Shown here: positions 1 through 5,904 of the stretch, piece by piece
Numbering within the stretch: position 1 is the stretch's first letter
How the letters are laid out: each line of letters begins with the position of its first letter
DNA from: Desulfovibrio sp.
GTDB lineage: Bacteria; Desulfobacterota; Desulfovibrionia; Desulfovibrionales; Desulfovibrionaceae
Assembly (NCBI GenBank): GCA_028708195.1
Contig: JAQVZK010000095.1
Span: 1-8,331 of the forward strand
Direction of reading: 5' to 3'
DNA: 8,331 bases
Made by a program: the position numbers and the translations under genes
Notes under the pieces: generated by a model
Told to the model about the DNA's origin: nothing
Databases searched by the model: none
Seen by the model: only the letters and a program-made list of their open reading frames with translations

Positions 1-197
1 CGGGAAATGCCCGTAGGCCGACGTAATCCGGCGGCCTGTTCCGGAAAATTCCGCTTGATGCGGCCATGCGAAAGCACGCCTTCAAGGCTGCCTTTGCTGC
101 CCGTTCTTCTCTATGGGAACGTACGTTCCTTCCCTGGTTTCGTCCACCCGGCTCGCGCCGCACGCGCCCGCCACATCGCTTACTAAGGGAGAAAACC
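1..197. other. Leader region upstream of the EF-G-like gene
   Basis: I see no convincing gene here. An open frame runs from an ATG at 66 into the EF-G-like gene. Its 44 extra residues are Arg/Pro/Trp-rich, unlike any EF-G N-terminus, and it has no ribosome binding site, so I treat it as non-coding. Two short dyads are visible: GGCCG (16-20) with CGGCC (32-36), and CGGAA (42-46) with TTCCG (49-53). No promoter with clear -35 and -10 boxes could be picked out. Confidence 0.5.
185..191 (+). promoter_or_regulatory. Ribosome binding site fixing the EF-G-like start at 198
   Basis: The purine-rich AAGGGAG lies six bases before the ATG at 198. It matches the anti-Shine-Dalgarno sequence well. The protein starting at 198 begins like other EF-G proteins, with the P-loop near residue 15. 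This decides against the longer frame starting at 66. Confidence 0.75.
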
Positions 198-2261
198 ATG
201 CCTACCCCACTGGAAATGCAACGCACCTTTGCACTTGTTGGCACTGGCGGTTGCGGCAAAACCTCTCTGGCCGAGATGCTGCTGTTCAACGCCGGAGCTG
301 TCACACGCATGGGTGCCGTTGAAGAGGGCACCACAAATCTTGACTACGAGCCTGAAGAAACCCGCCGCCGCGGCTCTGTTCAGCCCGCATGCGCCACCTA
401 CATGTGGAACAAAAACCGCCATTTCTTGCTGGATATCCCTGGTGACGGCAATTTTACCGGTGATATGGAATGCCTGCTCAAAGGTGTGGACAGTGTGGTT
501 TTCGTCGTTGACGCCGTGGACGGTGTGCGCCCCCTGGCAAAAAAATTCTGGAGTATTGTGCGCCAGGCTGCGCTGCCTGCCATCATCGTCATCAACAAGC
601 TTGACCGTGACCGCGCCGATTTTCAGATGAGCTTTGACAGCCTCTCTACCTTGGGCATCAAGCCCGTGGCGCTTCAGTTGCCTATCCACCAGGGTGATAC
701 ATTTCTGGGCGTAGCCGATGTGCTTTCCGGCAAGGCCCAGATGTTCAAGGCTGACGGCGGCACCGCAGAAGCAGAAATCCCCGCGGGCCTGACCGACGAC
801 GCCAGCCTTCTGCGTGAAATTACTGTAGAAAACATCGCTGAAAGCGATGAAATTCTTATGGAAAAATATCTGGAAGAAGGCAGCCTGTCTTTGGAAGACC
901 TGCACGCTGGCCTGCGGTCGGGCGTGGTCAAGGGCGAGCTTGTTCCGGTGCTGACCTGCTCTGCCCTTGAAAACAAGGGCGGGCAGGCGCTCTTGGCCGC
1001 CATTGAAGCCCTGCTGCCCTCCCCTCTGGACCGCCCCGCCTTTGTTGGCGAAGGCGAAGCCAAGCGCGCTTCCGACCCGGACGGCCCCGTGGCCTGCTTT
1101 GTATTCAAGACCCTGGCGGACCCCTTTGCCGGGCAGTTGTCGATTCTGCGGGTTCTTTCGGGCACTATCAATGGTGACGTAAACCTCAAGAATATGCGCA
1201 ACGAAGAAAACGAGCGCCTGGGCAACCTGCTTTACCTGACAGGCAAAAACCAAACTCCGTGCAAGGAACCCCTGGGGCCCGGTGCCATTGTAGCCGTAGC
1301 CAAACTTAAAAATACCCGCACTGGCGACACCCTGTGCGACGAAAAGAATCCCTTTGTGCTGCCCATGCCGCAACTGCTGCCCCAGCTCATCACCTATGCG
1401 CTGGCTCCCAAGGAGAAAGGCGAAGAAGACAAGGTCTACGCGGCCATGCAGCGCCTGCTTGATGAAGACATCACCCTGAAACTTGGCCGTGATGAAGAAA
1501 GTGGCGATATCCTGCTTTCAGGCATGGGGCAGTTGCATATCGAGCTTTCTGTTGAAAAGGCCAAGCGCCGCTTCAAGGTGGATATTGTCCTCAAAACCCC
1601 AAAAGTTCCTTACCGTGAAACCGTACGCGGCAAATGTCAGGTGCAGGGCCGTCACAAAAAGCAGTCCGGCGGGCGTGGCCAGTTTGGCGACTGCTGGATA
1701 GAGATGGAAGGCCTGCCGCGCGGCTCGGGCTATCAATTTGAAGACGCCATTGTGGGCGGCGTTGTACCCCGCCAGTATATCCCCGCCATTGACAAGGGTG
1801 TTCAGGAGGCAGCAGCACGCGGTTTTCTGGCTGGCTGCCAGGTGGTCGACTTTCGTGCAAAGGTTTACGATGGCAGCTACCATACGGTGGACTCTTCTGA
1901 AATGGCCTTTAAAGTGGCAGGCTCCCTGGCGTTCAAAAAAGCTATGGAAACGCTCAAGGCTGTGCTGCTGGAACCCATCGTGCTGCTGACGGTTTCTGTA
2001 CCGGACGAAAGCATGGGTGATGTTATCGGCGACCTTTCTTCCCGCAGAGGCAAGGTGCTTGGCTCCGACTCACAGGGCGGCAGCACCGAAATCAAGGCCC
2101 ACGTACCCATGAGCGAAGTGCTGCGCTACGCGCCCGACCTGCGCTCAATGACTGGCGGGCAGGGCTTTTTCACTATGGAGTTTGCCCACTATGAAGAAGC
2201 GCCGCAGCCTGTGGCAGAGAAGGTAATGGCCGAGTACCAGGCGGCAAGAGCCGCCGATTAG
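198..2261 (+). CDS. fusA2: Elongation factor G-like translational GTPase (EF-G2 group)
   Basis: This is a 687-residue protein of the EF-G/EF-2 family, close to the family's usual length of about 690. It is predicted to be a cytoplasmic, ribosome-associated GTPase. The domain order is complete. The G domain has P-loop GTGGCGKT (15-22), a G3 motif DIPGD (79-83), NKLD (133-136) and a G5-like SALENKG. Domain II starts near 298 and domain III near 392. Domain IV carries HKKQSGGRGQFG (486-497) and the tip loop GSYHTVDSSE around His562. Domain V includes GDVIGDLSSRRG after 592. Two positions are unusual. The catalytic His of the canonical DTPGH motif is Asp83 here. The switch I segment reads RRGSV rather than RGIT, so the Mg-binding Thr appears absent. 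This places it with the EF-G2-like paralogues rather than the main translocase, which should be encoded elsewhere. Whether it performs translocation, recycling or a stress role cannot be told from sequence. It appears monocistronic, followed directly by a terminator. The symbol is only a label for a paralogue. Confidence 0.93.
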   Translation: MPTPLEMQRTFALVGTGGCGKTSLAEMLLFNAGAVTRMGAVEEGTTNLDYEPEETRRRGSVQPACATYMWNKNRHFLLDIPGDGNFTGDMECLLKGVDSVVFVVDAVDGVRPLAKKFWSIVRQAALPAIIVINKLDRDRADFQMSFDSLSTLGIKPVALQLPIHQGDTFLGVADVLSGKAQMFKADGGTAEAEIPAGLTDDASLLREITVENIAESDEILMEKYLEEGSLSLEDLHAGLRSGVVKGELVPVLTCSALENKGGQALLAAIEALLPSPLDRPAFVGEGEAKRASDPDGPVACFVFKTLADPFAGQLSILRVLSGTINGDVNLKNMRNEENERLGNLLYLTGKNQTPCKEPLGPGAIVAVAKLKNTRTGDTLCDEKNPFVLPMPQLLPQLITYALAPKEKGEEDKVYAAMQRLLDEDITLKLGRDEESGDILLSGMGQLHIELSVEKAKRRFKVDIVLKTPKVPYRETVRGKCQVQGRHKKQSGGRGQFGDCWIEMEGLPRGSGYQFEDAIVGGVVPRQYIPAIDKGVQEAAARGFLAGCQVVDFRAKVYDGSYHTVDSSEMAFKVAGSLAFKKAMETLKAVLLEPIVLLTVSVPDESMGDVIGDLSSRRGKVLGSDSQGGSTEIKAHVPMSEVLRYAPDLRSMTGGQGFFTMEFAHYEEAPQPVAEKVMAEYQAARAAD

Positions 2262-2296
2262 CCAGCATTTTCCCCAAGAGCCTCCTCTGGTCCTTG

Positions 2297-2331
2297 GCAG
2301 CCGGAACCCGCGCGGGTTCCGGCTGCTTTTT
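2297..2331 (+). terminator. Intrinsic terminator after the EF-G-like gene
   Basis: Bases 2297-2326 form a perfect 30-base palindrome. One strand starts GCAGCCGGAACCCG and folds on itself with a minimal loop. Five T residues follow (2327-2331). It lies 35 bases past the stop codon of the EF-G-like gene and is a classic rho-independent terminator. Confidence 0.93.
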
Positions 2332-2343
2332 ATAAATCTGTTT

Positions 2344-2352
2344 ATTCTATAC
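2344..2352 (+). repeat. Third copy of the ATTCTATA core
   Basis: ATTCTATAC here is identical to 2449-2457 in the right arm of the inverted repeat. Over the 15 bases 2338-2352 versus 2443-2457, 12 match. With the two arms this makes three copies of the ATTCTATA core within about 115 bases, the middle one in opposite orientation. Such an array could be a multi-site operator. Confidence 0.5.
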
Positions 2353-2408
2353 TTGAATTGCAGAATTTTTTCGTTGCAAATTTTTTCTTTGAATTACCGC
2401 ATGGTACA

Positions 2409-2456
2409 TATAGAATTTATAGTTCTTTTCACCTTCAAGCAGCTATAAATTCTATA
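2409..2456. repeat. Perfect 14-bp inverted repeat, candidate operator
   Basis: TATAGAATTTATAG (2409-2422) is the exact reverse complement of CTATAAATTCTATA (2443-2456), with 20 bases between the arms. A 14-base perfect match at this distance is unlikely by chance even in AT-rich DNA. It lacks a following T-run and has weak A/T stems, so it does not look like a terminator. A binding site for a dimeric or tetrameric regulator, possibly the adjacent XRE protein, is the simplest reading. That role is inferred. Confidence 0.6.
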
Positions 2457-2548
2457 CATTATCTTATTGATCTACCGTCACGGATGCCAGCTTTCATCTA
2501 ATTTCATAGTGACATACTAAGAAAAAATTCATATGACCTATTGCTTTT

Positions 2549-2564
2549 GTATGCAATCGCATAC
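2549..2564. promoter_or_regulatory. GTATGC-N4-GCATAC dyad, candidate repressor operator
   Basis: The dyad GTATGC (2549-2554), AATC, GCATAC (2559-2564) is perfectly symmetric. It ends 33 bases before the start codon of the XRE-family gene, where an autoregulatory operator would be expected. A 16-bp site with 6-bp half-sites suits a small Cro/CI-like dimer. A single GCATAC half-site recurs at 2960-2965, ahead of the next gene. Binding itself is inferred. Confidence 0.45.
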
Positions 2565-2597
2565 TGGATTTCGCCATAAAAGTTATACACATACTTC

Positions 2598-2846
2598 ATG
2601 CATATTTTACCTGGGCTGAATACAGCTATTGCCAAAACCGTGCGCAATATACGCATTCGTAGTGGGCTGTCGCAAGAGCAGTTCGCTGATTTTGCTGGGT
2701 TATCCCGCGTCTATATCGCACAACTTGAAACCGGAGAGCGCGGGGCTTCGCTCAACGCTCTGATCCTTATCGCACGTTCTGTGCGTATGACTGGTGCAGA
2801 ACTTATCATACTTATTGAAGAGGAGCTTAAAAAACTTCCCAACTGA
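2598..2846 (+). CDS. XRE-family helix-turn-helix regulator
   Basis: This is an 82-residue single-domain DNA-binding protein of the XRE/Cro-CI family. The helix-turn-helix spans roughly residues 24-48. It reads LSQEQFADFAGLS, then RVYIAQLETGERG, the usual helix 2, turn and recognition helix pattern. Helices of the rest of the domain follow up to residue 62, and a short acidic/lysine-rich helix ends the protein. There is no effector or dimerisation domain beyond this. It therefore most likely acts as a small dimeric repressor, like phage Cro proteins or restriction-modification controller proteins. The start at 2598 is the first ATG after an in-frame stop at 2577. No good Shine-Dalgarno sequence precedes it, and a GTG at 2640 would keep the HTH intact. 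The gene is about half G+C and sits in AT-rich flanks. No restriction, toxin or phage partner is visible beside it, so its targets are unknown. Autoregulation through the upstream dyads is likely but inferred. Confidence 0.85.
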   Translation: MHILPGLNTAIAKTVRNIRIRSGLSQEQFADFAGLSRVYIAQLETGERGASLNALILIARSVRMTGAELIILIEEELKKLPN

Positions 2847-3071
2847 TACATCCTTTCAGATTTGCCCCGCCTGCCGCGCTGCTCTGTGTAGTTGCAGCTA
2901 CCTGAGCGACTAAAATTGCAATTTGCTCGACCTGAATACAATTCTTTGATAATTATTACGCATACCATCTACCGTAGGTCATGATGCGGTACTCCCGGCT
3001 TTTATAAAAAACAGTCTTCTCTGGTTTTGTTTACCCCAAGATAATACAAAAGCACGCCTTTTTTATATAAA
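2847..3071. other. Intergenic region before the large membrane protein gene
   Basis: No gene is supported. Visible structure includes a 12-bp palindrome AAATTGCAATTT (2913-2924), a near-palindrome around GTAGTTGCAGCTAC (2888-2901) and one GCATAC half-site (2960-2965). GATAAT at 3040-3045 resembles a -10 box but has no matching -35 box. The last 70 bases are T/A-rich. A promoter for the downstream two-gene unit probably lies here. Confidence 0.4.
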
Positions 3072-5885
3072 ATGGACAATATCATGCCAAAAAACTCTGA
3101 CAAAGCACCAGCAGACACTATCACCCCCGCCCCCCCCGCTGGCCCCATATTTACGTTTCGGCGCATGGCGGGCCTTGACCAGGCCCTTTTGTCAGGCGAT
3201 GCGGAATGGCAAAACCTGAGCCAGCTTGACCCCAAACTCTGGATGGCCCTGAGCTGCCCCATACACGGGCTTGAGTTTGACGCACAAACCCTGGCCCTGC
3301 TGGATACTGATAACGACAAACGCATTCGTGCCAAAGAAATTCTGGATGCCGTGGCCTGGCTTTGCCAACGTATAAGCCACCCCTCACATCTCAAGGAACG
3401 CCGCGCTGATCTGCCCCTGGCTCTGCTGCGCGAGGACACCCCAGAGGGGGCAGGCCTTTTGGCCGCCGCCCGCCTGGTGCTGGACAAGACCGCAGCCGCC
3501 GACAGAACCCGCATTGACCGCCATCAAACGGCGGCTGCGCTCAGTGCGGCAGCCGGATACGCTTTCAATGGCGACGGAGTAGTGCCTTCCACTTCGGTAG
3601 ATATGCAGGACGAATCCGGCGAGGCTGTCAGCCATTTCATCCTTACCGGCCTCAAGATTGTGGGCGGCATGCGCGACGATTCCGGCATGCCGGGGCTCAA
3701 CGCCCCCCTGGCCGCGCACTTTTGTGAGGTATTGCAGGAGGAGCTTCAGTGGCGGCAAAAAACGGCTGCGGCCGACCTGCCCTTGGGCCGCGACACTGAC
3801 GAGGCCTGGAGCCTCATGCAGAGGCTCGGCCCCAAACTGGACGACTATTTCGCCCGCTGCCGCATGGCGGCCTTTGCGCCGCAAACCCTGCCCGCACTGA
3901 ATGAAGAAAACGAGCTGGGCCTGCAGGAAAACGCCGAGGCCAAACTTTTTTCAATGGAGCACCTCAGCCGCCGCCCCCTGGCCAGAATCGCCGCCGGGCA
4001 GCCGCTTGACCTGCAAACAGGCATCAATCCCGCTTGGGAAAAGGATATGCGCGCCTTCAGGCGTCTTTTTGCGACAGTTCTGCCGCTGGCAAAGGGCGAT
4101 CAAGGCAGTGAAGACACCGCCAGCACCCTTGATGAAGACATGTGGCGCGACATTCAAAACCGCTTTACCCCCTACGCCGCGCTGCTGGCGCAGAAGCCGG
4201 CCTTTTCTCTCGCCCCTGAAGACGCCACGCCATACAGCGCACCGGGACAGCCGCCCCTTGCCTTGGCCCCTGCTGACGACCCACTTGGCCGGGCCTTTCT
4301 GCCCCTGAATCCCGAAGAAGTGGTGGACAAACTTTCGGATGCAGACCTGCACGCGCTGCTCTCCACTGTCACTACGGACGCCTTTGCCTCTTACGTGGAG
4401 CAGGATCTGGCTGCCCCGCGTATGGACGCGCTGCGCGATCTGGAAAAACTCATCCTGCTGCACGCCAATCTGTATACCCTGCTCATGAGTTTTGTTTCCT
4501 TTGCCGATTTTTACGAGCCCGGCAACAGGGCCATTTTTCTGGCAGGCACCCTTTATATAGACAGCCGCTCCTGCTCGCTCTGCGTGCACGTGGATGATGT
4601 GAATTCTCACGTGCGCCTTGCCACGCAAAGCCATTTGTGCCTGCTCTACTGCCAGTGCGTCCGTAAGGATTCCAACGGTGAGGAGCACACGGCAACCATT
4701 GCTGCCGCCCTTACCGCAGGCACTGCCGATGACCTCATTGAAGGCCGCCACGGCGTTTTTGTGGACAACGCCGGTCACGTCTGGGACAGCACCCTGCTGC
4801 GCATAGTGCGAAACCCCATCAGCCTGCGCGAAGCCATGTGGGCTCCCTATATCCGTTTTGCCAACCTTGTGGGCGAACAGCTGCAAAAGCTGGTAGCCGC
4901 CAAGGACAATGCCATCGCCAATGCGTCCACCAAACTGGCTGGCTCCGTGACTGAGGGGCAGCCAGCGGCTCCGGCAAAAGCTGCGCAAGCAAAGCAGCCC
5001 TTTGACATCGCCAAAAGCGCGGGTATCTTTGCTGCCGTTAGCGTGGGCATAAGCATGGTCAGCGCGTCATTTACCTATATTGCCAAATCCCTTTTCTCTC
5101 TGGGCTGGTGGTGGCCTATGGCCCTTCTGGTCGTGTTTCTTGTCATTTCAGGCCCTTCAATGGGCATGGCCTGGTTCAAGCTGCGCCGCCGCAGCCTGGG
5201 ACCGCTTCTGGATGCCTCTGGCTGGGCCGTCAACACGGGCGCGCCCATCAACTTCACTCTGGGCGGCACGCTTACCGCAGTGGGCGAAATGCCCCCCGGA
5301 GCACTGCGCTCGCTGGACGACCCCTATGGCCTGCCAGCCCGCCTTGGGCACTCCCGTGCACGCCGTATGGCCATAGGTTTTCTGGCCCTGCTGCTTCTGG
5401 CGGCCGCCGGTCTTGGCGGCTACTGGGCCTGGAAGGGAGAAGCGCCAGCCTGCATCAGATTCTGGCAGAACAAAACAAGCCCTGCCAGCACAGGCAACGG
5501 CAAAAATGAAGCCAAAAGCGCACAGCCTGATTCCGCCGGGCCGGGCGCAGCGAGCAAGGCCGTCGACAAAGCAGCCGACAAGGCGCAGCAAGGCAAAAAC
5601 GGCAAGGCTAACGCCCCCGCCCCAGAGGCCGCACCCTCTGGGGTAAAAACAGATTCAGGCAACCAGAGCCAGAACAGCAAAGCCACAGGAAACAAGGATT
5701 CCGCCAGCTCTACCGAAATCCTGCCCAAGGCGGGTGCTGTCAAAACGTCTTCGCCCGGGGCGACGCCACCCCCCGAGGCGACACCAGCCTCTGGGGCGAC
5801 TTCGGCCCCCGGCCCTGCCTCTGTACTGAAAAACCTTATGCCAGGCGCCGGATCTGCCCGGCCTGCAGACACCGCCCAACCATAA
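3072..5885 (+). CDS. Large membrane-anchored protein of unknown function with EF-hand-like loop
   Basis: This 937-residue protein has no recognised enzymatic domain. There is no signal peptide. Residues 1-646 are soluble and include a good EF-hand-like loop, D78-T-D-N-D-K-R-I-R-A-K-E89, with acids at positions 1, 3, 5 and 12 and Ile at 8. A weaker NGDGVV lies at 166-171. A cysteine cluster follows: C501xxC504, C523, C527xC529. Three hydrophobic helices are predicted at about 651-671, 680-701 and 766-787. Basic patches KLRRRS after the second and RARR before the third put the loop between them, and thus the N-terminal body, in the cytoplasm. The last 150 residues are Ala/Pro/Ser/Lys-rich, probably disordered and outside the cytoplasm. 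I recall similar hypothetical proteins in other Gram-negative bacteria, sharing the LDxKLWxALSCP, EF-loop, Cys and NPISxRxAxW segments, but could not check this. Calcium binding is a guess. The start at 3084 (Met5), preceded by GGA, is also possible. A C8 tract lies at 3130-3137. It is probably co-transcribed with the next gene. Confidence 0.88.
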   Translation: MDNIMPKNSDKAPADTITPAPPAGPIFTFRRMAGLDQALLSGDAEWQNLSQLDPKLWMALSCPIHGLEFDAQTLALLDTDNDKRIRAKEILDAVAWLCQRISHPSHLKERRADLPLALLREDTPEGAGLLAAARLVLDKTAAADRTRIDRHQTAAALSAAAGYAFNGDGVVPSTSVDMQDESGEAVSHFILTGLKIVGGMRDDSGMPGLNAPLAAHFCEVLQEELQWRQKTAAADLPLGRDTDEAWSLMQRLGPKLDDYFARCRMAAFAPQTLPALNEENELGLQENAEAKLFSMEHLSRRPLARIAAGQPLDLQTGINPAWEKDMRAFRRLFATVLPLAKGDQGSEDTASTLDEDMWRDIQNRFTPYAALLAQKPAFSLAPEDATPYSAPGQPPLALAPADDPLGRAFLPLNPEEVVDKLSDADLHALLSTVTTDAFASYVEQDLAAPRMDALRDLEKLILLHANLYTLLMSFVSFADFYEPGNRAIFLAGTLYIDSRSCSLCVHVDDVNSHVRLATQSHLCLLYCQCVRKDSNGEEHTATIAAALTAGTADDLIEGRHGVFVDNAGHVWDSTLLRIVRNPISLREAMWAPYIRFANLVGEQLQKLVAAKDNAIANASTKLAGSVTEGQPAAPAKAAQAKQPFDIAKSAGIFAAVSVGISMVSASFTYIAKSLFSLGWWWPMALLVVFLVISGPSMGMAWFKLRRRSLGPLLDASGWAVNTGAPINFTLGGTLTAVGEMPPGALRSLDDPYGLPARLGHSRARRMAIGFLALLLLAAAGLGGYWAWKGEAPACIRFWQNKTSPASTGNGKNEAKSAQPDSAGPGAASKAVDKAADKAQQGKNGKANAPAPEAAPSGVKTDSGNQSQNSKATGNKDSASSTEILPKAGAVKTSSPGATPPPEATPASGATSAPGPASVLKNLMPGAGSARPADTAQP
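3130..3137 (+). repeat. Poly-C tract (C8) near the 5' end of the membrane protein gene
   Basis: Eight consecutive C residues are preceded by C5-G, so 13 of 14 bases are C. They lie about 20 codons into the reading frame, in a Pro/Ala-rich stretch. Gain or loss of one C would frameshift the gene. This is a possible contingency tract, or a by-product of GC-rich proline codons. Confidence 0.6.
5620..5643 (+). repeat. Intragenic 9-bp stem-loop
   Basis: CCCCAGAGG (5620-5628) pairs perfectly with CCTCTGGGG (5635-5643) around a six-base loop. It lies within the low-complexity tail of the large membrane protein. No T-run follows, so termination is unlikely. The repeat-like Pro/Ala codon usage could generate it by chance, or it may slow or protect the transcript ahead of the next gene. 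Confidence 0.4.
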
Positions 5886-5904
5886 GCAGAAGGCAACTAA
5901 AATT

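Larger units (their letters stand above)
2332..2597. other. AT-rich intergenic control region before the XRE gene
   Basis: No gene is supported here. A hand count of 2341-2580 gives about 31% G+C, far below the neighbouring GC-rich genes. The stretch contains a perfect 14-bp inverted repeat, a further copy of its core and a 6-bp dyad, listed separately. I could not choose a credible -35/-10 pair. This is plausibly the promoter and operator region of the downstream regulator, and possibly a border of acquired DNA. Confidence 0.6.

Noticed and set aside
66..197. 44-residue N-terminal extension of the EF-G-like protein from ATG 66
   Set aside because: No ribosome binding site, Arg/Pro/Trp-rich sequence atypical for EF-G, and a good Shine-Dalgarno sequence at 185-191 supports the start at 198.
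183..1373. 396-codon open frame on the - strand opposite the EF-G-like gene
   Set aside because: It lies entirely antisense to a well-supported gene, and its translation resembles no family I know. Long antisense frames are common in GC-rich coding DNA.
2500..2580. 27-codon - strand frame starting near 2577
   Set aside because: No ribosome binding site or family resemblance. It overlaps the candidate operator dyad.
2470..2975. 9-bp direct repeat ATCTACCGT at 2470-2478 and 2967-2975 flanking the XRE gene, like a target-site duplication
   Set aside because: A single 9-base match is expected by chance in a region of this size, and no transposase or terminal inverted repeats accompany it.
3951..4988. 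345-codon open frame on the - strand opposite the large membrane protein gene
   Set aside because: It is a shadow of the + strand gene, whose protein shows coherent domains, membrane helices and motif content.
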